A stretch of DNA of 64,000 bases from Streptomyces finlayi (lineage in GTDB: Bacteria > Actinomycetota > Actinomycetes > Streptomycetales > Streptomycetaceae). The notes under the pieces are model-generated. The model ran no database searches and was not told the origin of the DNA. It was given only the letters and a program-made list of their open reading frames with translations. The stretch lies in the NCBI RefSeq assembly GCF_014216315.1, contig NZ_CP045702.1, positions 1,736,001 through 1,800,000 of the forward strand. The letters are read 5' to 3'. Positions 34,337-42,127 of the stretch are shown here, piece by piece. Made by a program: the position numbers and the translations under genes. Position 1 is the first letter of the stretch. Every line of letters begins with the position of its first letter.

Positions 34337-35707
34337 GTGACGACACCCGCCCTCGACGCGCACGTCCGCCTCGACAGCCACCCCACCCACTCCAGTGCCG
34401 TGACCGCCTCCCTGACCGGCGCCCAGGCCCACATCGCCCACCTGGCGCTGGAGGCCGACGGCTGGACCCCAGTCGGCGAGAACATCCTCGTCCTGGCCCG
34501 CATCGACAGCGAGGAGCCCTACTGGGCACAGCAGGCCGCCAGCGCCCTGAACGTCGCGGGGATCACCACCGAGATCACCCCCGGGCTGCGGGAGGCGATC
34601 GACGAGGAGTGGACCTGGGCCAACTATCCGATGCCCTGGTGCACCCGCAGCGAGATCCGTGAAGTCTCAGCCGAGGCCCAGAAGATTCACGACGACATCC
34701 GCCACGGCCATCTCCTCATCCACGCCCACGCCCAGGACGGCCACACCACCGTCGCGGTCGGCACGTACCTCAGCGGCGGGAAGAGCGTCTACCTTCACGG
34801 CGAGAATCACCTGCGGCAGATCGCCGACACCTTCGACTCGCCCGCCCAAGCCCTTGTCGCCTTCGAGAAGATGCACGGTGACACCATGCGTCCCGGCCCG
34901 GCACGCATGACCGACACCGAACGCGCTGCCGCTAAAGCCCAAACCCAGCTCGGCGCACCGGCTGTCGAGCCCGAGCCGCCGAGCCCAGGACCAGAGACCG
35001 TCCCGGTGTATGCCGGCGACGTCAGCGATCACGATGCCCTTCTGGACACCTTCCTCGACGCTCACAGCGACTGGTCGAAGTGGAGGACCTGGTCCGACGA
35101 GACCACCCACGCCATCCACGAAGACCAGACCCTGCGCATCGAGCTCATCCACGAATCGCCCGCCGACGACACCGCCTGGACCGTAGCGGCCTACGAGACA
35201 CCGGTCTCCGACCGCATGTGGGCCCTCACCGCCACCGGCGCCACCCCCGCCCCCGTGCTGCAGGAACTGCTGGATGACCTCGCCGACGGCGAGTGGGACA
35301 CCGCCGTCGGCACGCCGGTGGACGAGAAGACCGTCACCACCGCCACGCAGCCCCTTACCGACGCCGGGTGGAACCACACCGTAGACGGGCGATGGATCCG
35401 CTGGACAACCCCCGCCGGGGACGCCGGAGTCCAGTTCGACGCCTTCGCCGCCCAACATCATCCGGAACAGGCCCTCGCCACCTGGACTGTCTGGGCCGGC
35501 CCGAACCCCGACCGCCCCACCTGGACCCTCCACGCATCTCCGCACACCCCCAGCTCACTGCTGGCCAACCTCTCCGAGAACCTCGCCCACGGAACCGGCA
35601 CCCACCAGGCGCAGGCCATCGGCCACGAACGCAGAGCCAACCTCGCCGCCTCACCGCCGACAATCCCAGCACCCAAGGCCGGCCCTGCAGTCAGCCGTAC
35701 ACGCTGA
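34337..35707 (+). CDS. Family B plus DUF317 protein
   Basis: The 456-residue product starts at GTG 34337. Residues about 10-95 are a family B module (EADGWTPVG, then NVAGITTEITPG). The middle (about 100-220) is a mixed region, and residues about 235-430 carry two DUF317-like units, each with Trp strands (WSDETTHAIHED; IRWTTPAGDAGVQF). This fusion joins the two families that otherwise occur in separate genes. The tail ends AGPAVSRTR. It is the last + strand gene of the element seen here and is followed by hairpin repeat copy 2. Confidence 0.75.
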   Translation: MTTPALDAHVRLDSHPTHSSAVTASLTGAQAHIAHLALEADGWTPVGENILVLARIDSEEPYWAQQAASALNVAGITTEITPGLREAIDEEWTWANYPMPWCTRSEIREVSAEAQKIHDDIRHGHLLIHAHAQDGHTTVAVGTYLSGGKSVYLHGENHLRQIADTFDSPAQALVAFEKMHGDTMRPGPARMTDTERAAAKAQTQLGAPAVEPEPPSPGPETVPVYAGDVSDHDALLDTFLDAHSDWSKWRTWSDETTHAIHEDQTLRIELIHESPADDTAWTVAAYETPVSDRMWALTATGATPAPVLQELLDDLADGEWDTAVGTPVDEKTVTTATQPLTDAGWNHTVDGRWIRWTTPAGDAGVQFDAFAAQHHPEQALATWTVWAGPNPDRPTWTLHASPHTPSSLLANLSENLAHGTGTHQAQAIGHERRANLAASPPTIPAPKAGPAVSRTR

Positions 35708-35728
35708 GCGCTGGGCCGTCGAAGCGGG

Positions 35729-35797
35729 GCAACATAGCGCCAGATCGCCGGTTAGCCAAACCGGCGATCCCGCGCATCATTGGTAGTCCACCGCCAC
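35729..35797 (+). repeat. 70-bp hairpin repeat, copy 2
   Basis: Same blocks and spacing as the copy at 18857-18926: GCAACATAGC (35729-35738), seven bases, the hairpin CGCCGGTT/AGCCA/AACCGGCG (35746-35766), GATC, CATTGG and CCACCGCCAC (35788-35797). It follows the last element gene by 21 bases. No + strand gene follows it, which argues against a simple leader for a downstream start. Confidence 0.85.
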
Positions 35798-35870
35798 GAT
35801 CTGCCCGTGCGTCGAAAGGCACCACCCGCACCGAGTACCAAACCGCTTTAGCCAGATGCCCGGCAACCCT

Positions 35871-36815
35871 TCAGGCTGCTGCGTAGCTCGCCCGGAACAG
35901 ATCCTCGGCACGCTCCACGTCCCGCGGGGTGCGCAGCTGCACCTCCAGGTCGCCCGTGCCGTGGTGGCCGAGTCCCGTCACGTTCCGGGTGAACCCGGGA
36001 ATGAGATCGACCGCTTTTGGGTCGGCCTTGAGGTAGACGAGGAGTTTGCTCCGCTGTGGCGGGCAGACGCAGGCGAAGTTCCGCAGACGCTGATACGCCC
36101 GGTATTGCTTGCGCTGGATGCGGTTCACGCCGTTCCCCAGGCCCAGCAGTGCCTCGTCAACCGCCCGTACCAGCTCGTCCATCGGCTCACTCCGACCACC
36201 GACGAGCGTCTGCCGTTGCGCCCGGCGGGCTGTCGGTGTCCGGACGCTGACTGACGCCACGGTCTCAAGGCCCAGCAGCTCGCTGCCGAAAAGGCGGTAG
36301 CGCACCAGGTCGATGCTGCGCCGGTGCTCACGGACCGCGTGCACGTCGTAGCGCGTGAAGTCGCCGGCGATACAGATCAACCGCGGTCCGCTCCAGAGCA
36401 CCTGGGCCGCAGCCGTCACCCCGAGCCGGTCGCGGACCAGGTGCTCGAACTCGCGGCGGTGGTCCACCAGCCACGAGAGGTAGAACAAGCCCTGGTTGAT
36501 GACGCCGGCATCGACGCCACGCTTGTACTCCACGATGACCGGTGAGCCGTTCTCGTCGAGACCGAGCGAGTCGATCCGACCGCCGTGGACCGGCCCGGTG
36601 CTGTACTCGCTCGCCAGGAATCGGACACCCAGCAACGTCTCCATGTGCGCCTCGACGAGGCTCTGCACATCCGCCTCGACATCAGCAAGACGCGGCGTGA
36701 CCTCGGTCACGCCGCTCTTTGTGTTGAACAGCTTCAGGCCCGACACCTTCCCCTCCTCGGTATGAATGCCGCAGGAGAACGCCCCCAAGGGCACAAATAT
36801 TTCCGAAGGAGTCAA
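35871..36815 (-). CDS. COG3586/DUF5655 nuclease-like protein
   Basis: The 314-residue product reads from TTG 36815 on the minus strand, with no strong ribosome site. The first half has a PD-(D/E)xK-like core: GGRIDSLGLDENGSPVIVEY with Asp82, Glu96 and Lys98, then GVINQGLFYLSWL, which resembles NucS/DUF91. The C-terminal about 80 residues (KLLVYLKADPKAVDL, then GHHGTGDLEV) look like the DUF5655 domain. Such proteins are often annotated as predicted transport protein, but a nuclease or nucleic-acid-binding role fits better. It may belong to the element border or to the chromosome. Confidence 0.75.
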   Translation of the reverse strand: MTPSEIFVPLGAFSCGIHTEEGKVSGLKLFNTKSGVTEVTPRLADVEADVQSLVEAHMETLLGVRFLASEYSTGPVHGGRIDSLGLDENGSPVIVEYKRGVDAGVINQGLFYLSWLVDHRREFEHLVRDRLGVTAAAQVLWSGPRLICIAGDFTRYDVHAVREHRRSIDLVRYRLFGSELLGLETVASVSVRTPTARRAQRQTLVGGRSEPMDELVRAVDEALLGLGNGVNRIQRKQYRAYQRLRNFACVCPPQRSKLLVYLKADPKAVDLIPGFTRNVTGLGHHGTGDLEVQLRTPRDVERAEDLFRASYAAA

Positions 36816-37082
36816 CGGGCTGACTCGTTGCGATACCCCCGGGCATCGCAGCAGCTTGCCCGTGCGGCAGCCACAACACGCTCCGGCACCGCGACCACAG
36901 CCAAGCCATGAAACTGACTACCCGTCAGCCAAGTCAGCAATGGGTCAGCATTAATACCCGAAAAGGCTGTCCCTGAGTGTCGAAGCCTGATGAAGCCTCG
37001 CAACCCAAAAAACCCACTCTGACCTGCTGCGATCCAGCTCAGAGGGTACTCCCTGCTACGCTAGCCAACGCTGGTCACGTGA
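36816..37082. other. Intergenic region, probable element/chromosome junction
   Basis: 267 bases without a gene lie between the minus-strand nuclease-like gene and the end of miaA. The region is AT-richer than either side and holds a short direct repeat (GAAGCCTGATGAAGCCT near 36980) and an A-run. In streptomycetes dapF usually follows miaA, so the element or island has probably entered here. No tRNA, integrase or duplicated core is visible, and the other end lies outside the window. Confidence 0.4.
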
Positions 37083-38021
37083 TCAGGCCGTAACCGCTCG
37101 TTCGATCAACGCCAGCGCCAGGTGCGGGAGTTCCGCGCGCCGATCGGCGGCACCACTCAGCCACCGGACGCGCGGGTCGCGGCGGAACCAGGAGTCCTGA
37201 CGGCGTGCGAAGCGCTTGGTGGCACGCACGGTATCGGTGCGTGCCTCGTCCTCGGTGCACTCCCCCGCGAGTGCCGCGAGGACCTGCTGGTAGCCGAGCG
37301 CCCGGGAGGCGGTACGCCCCTCGCGCAGCCCCAGGGCCTCCAGTGCGCGCACCTCGTCCACGAGGCCGGCTTCCCACATCCGGTCGACCCGGACGGCGAT
37401 CCGCTCGTCGAGCTCGGGGCGCTCCACGTCCACACCGATCTGCACGGCGTCGTAGACCGCCTCGTCACCGGGGAGGTTCGCGGTGAACGGCTTGCCGGTG
37501 ATCTCGATGACTTCCAGGGCGCGCACGATACGGCGGCCGTTGCTCGGCAGGATGACGCGGGCGGCCTCCGGGTCCGCGGCGGCGAGACGGGTGTGCAGGG
37601 TTCCGGAGCCGTCCCGTTCGAGGTCCTGTTCCAGCCGCGCGCGCACCTCGGGGTCCGTACCGGGGAACTCCAGCGCGTCGATGGCGCCCTTCACATAGAG
37701 CCCGGAACCGCCCACCAGGACGGGGGTACGGCCTTCGGCCAGCAGCCGGTCGATCTCCTTGCGGGCCAGCCGCTGGTACTCGGCGACACTGGCCGCCTCG
37801 GTGACGTCCCAGATGTCGAGGAGGCGGTGCGGAACGTCACCGCGCTCGGGGAGCGTCAGTTTTGCCGTACCGATGTCCATCCCGAGGTAGAGCTGCATGG
37901 AGTCCGCGTTGACCACTTCGCCACCGAGCCGCTGGGCGAGAAACACTCCCAGATCGGACTTTCCGGCTGCGGTGGGGCCTACAACGGTGATGACGCGGGG
38001 GGTGGGAGCTGATCTTCTCAC
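37083..38021 (-). CDS. miaA: tRNA dimethylallyltransferase
   Basis: The 312-residue product has the P-loop GPTAAGKS at 15-22, the DSMQLYLGMDIGTAK segment that binds substrate, and VGGSGLYVKG, all diagnostic of MiaA. It transfers a dimethylallyl group to A37 of tRNAs reading UNN codons. MiaB (encoded 1.4 kb upstream in the same orientation) then methylthiolates that base. The start is GTG 38021. The expected downstream neighbour, dapF, is absent here. Confidence 0.97.
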   Translation of the reverse strand: MRRSAPTPRVITVVGPTAAGKSDLGVFLAQRLGGEVVNADSMQLYLGMDIGTAKLTLPERGDVPHRLLDIWDVTEAASVAEYQRLARKEIDRLLAEGRTPVLVGGSGLYVKGAIDALEFPGTDPEVRARLEQDLERDGSGTLHTRLAAADPEAARVILPSNGRRIVRALEVIEITGKPFTANLPGDEAVYDAVQIGVDVERPELDERIAVRVDRMWEAGLVDEVRALEALGLREGRTASRALGYQQVLAALAGECTEDEARTDTVRATKRFARRQDSWFRRDPRVRWLSGAADRRAELPHLALALIERAVTA

Positions 38022-38160
38022 CGCTCCAGTCTCCCAAACACCGGACCCCTTCCCGAACGAGCCGGTTCCGCGGTGCCCCGCGCCGGGAGCGGCCGGTGAT
38101 TCCCGGCGTCCTGCCCCGGGGCGCGGCCGGGGAATTCACGGAACGACCGCACAGGGGAGA

Positions 38161-38195
38161 GTAAAATATTGTACAAATATGTAGTACACGTATTG
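38161..38195. promoter_or_regulatory. AT-rich patch with imperfect palindrome
   Basis: An unusually AT-rich stretch in a 272-base intergenic region between miaA and the small gene at 38294. It contains ATATT GTAC AAATAT (38166-38180), an imperfect palindrome centred on GTAC. It could be an operator or part of a promoter region for either gene; the exact role is not visible. Confidence 0.35.
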
Positions 38196-38293
38196 CCTCC
38201 ACGCCACCTGAGCATCGGTACGTCGGTGAAACAGCGGATAATGAAGCTGCAGAGCACGTCCGAGCACAGTCCCCACTGCACGGAAGGTGACCC

Positions 38294-38533
38294 ATGGGTT
38301 TCCTCGACAACCTCAAGGCCAAGCTCGCTCCGGCCAAGGACAAGGTAGGCGACCTCGCGCACCAGCACGGGGGCAAGATCGAGCAAGGCCTCGACAAGGC
38401 CGCGCGCACGGTCGATCAGAAGACCAAGGGCAAGTACAGCGACAAGATCGTGACCGGCACCCAGAAGGCCAAGGACGCCGTGGACCGGATGGGCCATAAG
38501 GACGGGGGCGGCACCAAGCCGCCCGCTGCCTGA
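38294..38533 (+). CDS. Small Rv0909-type antitoxin-like protein
   Basis: The 79-residue product starts at ATG with GGAAGG eight bases upstream. It is Lys/Asp/Ala-rich and helical (LDNLKAKLAPAKDKVGDLA), and resembles the Rv0909 (MT0933) antitoxin family, small proteins common in actinobacteria. No toxin partner gene is adjacent, so a true antitoxin role is uncertain. It is convergent with the extradiol dioxygenase-like gene, with a strong hairpin between them. Confidence 0.85.
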   Translation: MGFLDNLKAKLAPAKDKVGDLAHQHGGKIEQGLDKAARTVDQKTKGKYSDKIVTGTQKAKDAVDRMGHKDGGGTKPPAA

Positions 38534-38544
38534 TCCCGACGGAG

Positions 38545-38600
38545 CCGAGCACGACGGTGGGGCCCGGAGCATGCGCTCCGGGCCCCACCGTCGTGCTCGG
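38545..38600. terminator. Bidirectional terminator, 26-bp perfect stem
   Basis: A perfect inverted repeat with a 26-bp stem (left arm 38545-38570, right arm 38575-38600) and the loop ATGC. It lies between the convergent genes at 38294 and 38614 and can terminate transcription from both sides. Confidence 0.9.
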
Positions 38601-38613
38601 GCCGGTCAGCCCG

Positions 38614-39333
38614 TCACGACCAGGCGGCGACGGTGTAGCCGACGCCGTACGGGGCGTCCGCGTACAACAGCTGTCCCCCCAGGCCCGCGCCCTCCGCGGC
38701 CCCTGCGAGGACCTGCCAGGGCGCCCTGCCGGACGCCTTGAGCGCGTACGACAGCGAGGGGTCGAGCGCGCTCAGCGCGGGAAGGTCCGCGTCGCCCAGT
38801 GCGCGGGTGGCGGCCGAGTCGAAGTCCACGGCGCGCTCGTCCAGATAGCCGGGGGACTTCACCGTGCGGCAGGCGCTTCCGTCGCCCATCACCAGCAGGG
38901 CGACCCGGTCGGCCCTCGCCGCCAGCTCCTTTCCCGCGAGGGCGCAGCTGTCGACCGCGAGCCGCTCGCCCACGGCCAGACCCTCGACCGGGATGCCTGA
39001 CCACCGCGCCCGGTCCAGCAGCCACGCTCCGACGGCCAGGGACGCGGGCAGTTCGCGCCCCGCCGGAGCGGTATCGCCGGACGGACCTCCGAGCCGCACG
39101 GAGAGGCCGACACCGAACCCTGCGAAGGAACCGGCCGCCCCGGCGGGGTACGGCCCTTCCCTGTCGGCTTCGGCGGGCCCGACGACGACCAGCAGATCGG
39201 GCCGGGCCGCGGCGAGGACGCCCAGGGCGTCCCGGCACGCGGTCCGCGCGTCGTCGAGTTCAAAGGCCGCTCCGGCGGCGACCTCAGGAACCAGGAGCGG
39301 CGGGCAGGGGCAGACGGCGGCAGCGACAAGCAT
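38614..39333 (-). CDS. Class III extradiol dioxygenase-like protein
   Basis: The 239-residue product resembles the LigB-like (subunit B) fold: an N-terminal AAAVCPCPPLLVPE segment, a central VVVGPAEADREGP and GIPVEGLAVGERLAVDSC. It also has a conserved ALLVMGDGSA strand. Streptomycetes carry this gene next to miaB. True LigB enzymes cleave catechols with Fe(II), but several expected His ligands are not obvious, so the substrate and activity are unknown. It starts at ATG 39333, 90 bases after the miaB stop. Confidence 0.8.
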   Translation of the reverse strand: MLVAAAVCPCPPLLVPEVAAGAAFELDDARTACRDALGVLAAARPDLLVVVGPAEADREGPYPAGAAGSFAGFGVGLSVRLGGPSGDTAPAGRELPASLAVGAWLLDRARWSGIPVEGLAVGERLAVDSCALAGKELAARADRVALLVMGDGSACRTVKSPGYLDERAVDFDSAATRALGDADLPALSALDPSLSYALKASGRAPWQVLAGAAEGAGLGGQLLYADAPYGVGYTVAAWS

Positions 39334-39423
39334 GCCGGTCAGCGTACTGCGGAGGTCTCCGGGTGCCGTGAACTGCGCCCCGGTGGCCCGAAGCCGCTCC
39401 CGGCGCTCCGGAGAACTCCGTCG

Positions 39424-40944
39424 TCAGCCGATGCCGCAGCCGGGAGCGGAGACAGCCGGCAGTGGTTCGGGGGCGCCGATACCGGGCAGGCCAAGCATCA
39501 CTCCGGCGGGCCTGGCCGCCCCGGCGGCGGTCCGCGCCTCCCAGGCATCCCCGGAACGCGTCCGGCGTACGCCGAGGGGGGCGCCCTCGGCCAGCAGGTG
39601 GTGCGGGGCCGCGTACGTGATGTCGACCGTCACCACGTCACCGGGGCGCACCGCCTGCGCGGGCCTGGTGAAGTGCACCAGACGGTTGTCCGGTGCGCGG
39701 CCGGAGAGACGGTCCGTGGAGCCGTCCTTGCGGCCCTCGCCCTCCGCCACCATGACTTCCAGGGTGCGGCCGACCTGCTTCTTGTTCTCCTCCCAGGAGA
39801 TCTCCTCCTGGAGGGCCGACAGGCGCATGTACCGCTCCTGGACGACCTCCTTGGGAATCTGGCCCTCCATGTCGGCGGCGGGTGTCCCGGGGCGCTTGGA
39901 GTACTGGAAGGTGAAGGCGTTCGCGAAGCGTGCCTCCCGGACCGCGTGCATGGTCTGTTCGAAGTCCTCCTCGGTCTCACCCGGGAAGCCCACGATGATG
40001 TCGGTCGAGATGGCGGCGTCCGGCATCGCGGCACGCACCTTCTCGATGATCCCCAGGAAGCGCTCCTGACGGTACGAGCGTCGCATCGCCTTGAGGATGG
40101 TGTCCGAGCCCGACTGCATCGGCATGTGCAGCTGAGGCATCACGTTCGGGGTCTCCGCCATCGCGGCGATCACGTCGTCGGTGAAGTCACGCGGGTGCGG
40201 CGAGGTGAAGCGGACGCGCTCCAGGCCCTCGATGGCACCACAGGCACGCAGCAGCTTGGAGAACGCTTCCCGGTCGCCGATGTCGGAGCCGTACGCGTTC
40301 ACGTTCTGTCCGAGCAGGGTCACCTCGGAGACGCCCTCGGACACGAGTGCCTCGATCTCGGCGAGGATGTCGCCGGTACGGCGGTCCTTCTCCTTGCCGC
40401 GCAGAGCCGGGACGATGCAGAAGGTGCACGTGTTGTTGCAGCCGACGGAGATCGACACCCATGCGGCGTAGGCGGACTCACGGCGGGTGGGGAGCGTGGA
40501 GGGGAAGGCTTCCAGGGACTCGGCGATCTCGATCTGCGCCTCCTCCTGGACGCGGGCGCGCTCCAGCAGCACCGGGAGCTTACCGATGTTGTGCGTACCG
40601 AAGACGACATCCACCCAGGGGGCCCGCTTGACGATGGTGTCGCGGTCCTTCTGCGCGAGACAGCCCCCGACCGCGATCTGCATCCCGGGGCGCTTGGTCT
40701 TCATCGGGGCGAGCCGGCCGAGGTTGCCGTAGAGCTTGTTGTCGGCGTTCTCCCGCACCGCGCAGGTGTTGAAGACGACGACATCGGCGTCACCGTCGGC
40801 GTCCGCGGGCGCACGGACGTATCCGGCGTCCTCCATGAGCCCCGACAGGCGTTCCGAGTCGTGGACGTTCATCTGGCACCCGTAAGTGCGTACCTCGTAG
40901 CTCTTCTTGACGTCCACTGCTTCGCTCCGGTTGCCGCTGCTCAT
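39424..40944 (-). CDS. miaB: tRNA-2-methylthio-N6-dimethylallyladenosine synthase
   Basis: The 506-residue product has the MiaB domains in order. The N-terminal UPF0004 domain has cluster cysteines Cys23, Cys61 and Cys95. The radical SAM domain has CNNTCTFC (Cys169, Cys173, Cys176). A C-terminal TRAM domain and a Gly/Pro/Ala tail follow. It inserts sulfur and a methyl group into i6A37 of tRNA, after MiaA. The start is ATG 40944. The extended C-terminus (about 40 residues past TRAM) looks lineage-specific. Confidence 0.96.
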   Translation of the reverse strand: MSSGNRSEAVDVKKSYEVRTYGCQMNVHDSERLSGLMEDAGYVRAPADADGDADVVVFNTCAVRENADNKLYGNLGRLAPMKTKRPGMQIAVGGCLAQKDRDTIVKRAPWVDVVFGTHNIGKLPVLLERARVQEEAQIEIAESLEAFPSTLPTRRESAYAAWVSISVGCNNTCTFCIVPALRGKEKDRRTGDILAEIEALVSEGVSEVTLLGQNVNAYGSDIGDREAFSKLLRACGAIEGLERVRFTSPHPRDFTDDVIAAMAETPNVMPQLHMPMQSGSDTILKAMRRSYRQERFLGIIEKVRAAMPDAAISTDIIVGFPGETEEDFEQTMHAVREARFANAFTFQYSKRPGTPAADMEGQIPKEVVQERYMRLSALQEEISWEENKKQVGRTLEVMVAEGEGRKDGSTDRLSGRAPDNRLVHFTRPAQAVRPGDVVTVDITYAAPHHLLAEGAPLGVRRTRSGDAWEARTAAGAARPAGVMLGLPGIGAPEPLPAVSAPGCGIG

Positions 40945-41076
40945 GCGACAAGGGTAGGCGGTACCGGGAACGCCCCTCGCCGCCCGGCTCCCGGCGCGGG
41001 GTCCCGGGGCCGCTCCCGAAGCCGCCCCCGAAGCCAGGGCCTGGCCATTACGGGGAGTGGCTGGCAGGATCGCGCC

Positions 41077-42075
41077 ATGCTCTCCGTACTGTCCCGGTTC
41101 GACCGCCGACGCACCCTTAAGGGCGGTGCGGCCGTGACGGTCGTCCTGGGCCTGCTCCTGTGGTGGGTGCTCCCCCTGGGTGAGTCCTCGCCCACGGGGA
41201 CACTGACCTTCTCCACAGGGGTGCGCAACGGGGTCTACCAGCGCTATGGCGAGCGCCTCGAAGCGGCGCTCGCCAAGGACATGCCCGAGGTGTCCATCAC
41301 GCTTCAGACCAGTGAGGGCTCCCAGCAGAACATCGAGCGGGTGGCGACGGGGAAGGCGGACTTCACCATCGCCACCGCCGACGCCGTCGCGAACTTCATG
41401 CAGAACGGCAGACCAGGAGCTCAGCGCCTGCGCGCCTGCGCCCGGCTGTACGACGACTACATACAGCTGGTCGTCCCCCGCGACTCGGACGTGCAGACGG
41501 TCGCCGACCTGAAGGGGAAACGAGTGGGTGTGGGGCAGCCCGGATCAGGGGTGCGGCTCGTCGCGGACCGGCTGATGAGCGCCGCCGACCTCGATCCGGC
41601 CAAGAGCATCACTCCGGTGCCGGTCGGCATCGACACCATGCCGGCCCGCCTGGCGAACGGCACGCTCGACGCCTTCTTCTGGTCCGGCGGCCTGCCGACG
41701 AACGCCGTGCAGGAACTGTCGGAGCGCCTGCCCATCCGGCTGGTGCCGCTGGAGGACCCGCTGATCGCCCGGCTCCAGGCCGTCGGCGGTTCGACCCGGT
41801 ACTACCGCTCGGCCGTGATGCCGGCCGACGCCTACCTCAACGCCCAGCAGGGGCAGGCCGTGCCGACGGTCGCGGTCGCCAATCTGCTGGTCACCACGGA
41901 CCGTACGGACCCCGCGATGACCGAGGCGTTCACCCGGACCGTGATCGACAGCCGCGACCGCATCGGACGTGAGGTGCACTCGGCGCAGGTCGTGGATCTG
42001 CGGACGGCCATCTACACCGATCCGCTGCCGCTGCACGAAGGCGCCGGGCGCTACTACCGGTCGGTCAAGCCGTAG
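41077..42075 (+). CDS. TAXI-type TRAP solute-binding protein
   Basis: The 332-residue product starts at ATG 41077. A membrane anchor (about 16-34) is followed by the TAXI family signature (TFSTGVRNGVYQRYG) and GKRVGVGQPGSGVRLVADR. It would bind a small anion or dicarboxylate at the outer membrane face. No TRAP membrane subunits are adjacent, and in this position beside gluR/gluK it may instead act as a ligand sensor for the sensor kinase; this is inference from the gene neighbourhood. It is convergent with gluK. Confidence 0.85.
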   Translation: MLSVLSRFDRRRTLKGGAAVTVVLGLLLWWVLPLGESSPTGTLTFSTGVRNGVYQRYGERLEAALAKDMPEVSITLQTSEGSQQNIERVATGKADFTIATADAVANFMQNGRPGAQRLRACARLYDDYIQLVVPRDSDVQTVADLKGKRVGVGQPGSGVRLVADRLMSAADLDPAKSITPVPVGIDTMPARLANGTLDAFFWSGGLPTNAVQELSERLPIRLVPLEDPLIARLQAVGGSTRYYRSAVMPADAYLNAQQGQAVPTVAVANLLVTTDRTDPAMTEAFTRTVIDSRDRIGREVHSAQVVDLRTAIYTDPLPLHEGAGRYYRSVKP

Positions 42076-42127
42076 GCGGTCGGACCGCAGCTCGGCAAAG
42101 CCGTGGAAGTGCTGCCCGCTGCACCGC

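Noticed and set aside
36816..37082. tRNA gene as the integration site
   Set aside because: No cloverleaf or TPsiC arm-like sequence was found; the gap shows only AT-rich sequence and a short direct repeat.
38294..38533. Complete toxin-antitoxin pair
   Set aside because: Only the antitoxin-like gene is seen; no small partner gene overlaps or follows it before the strong terminator.
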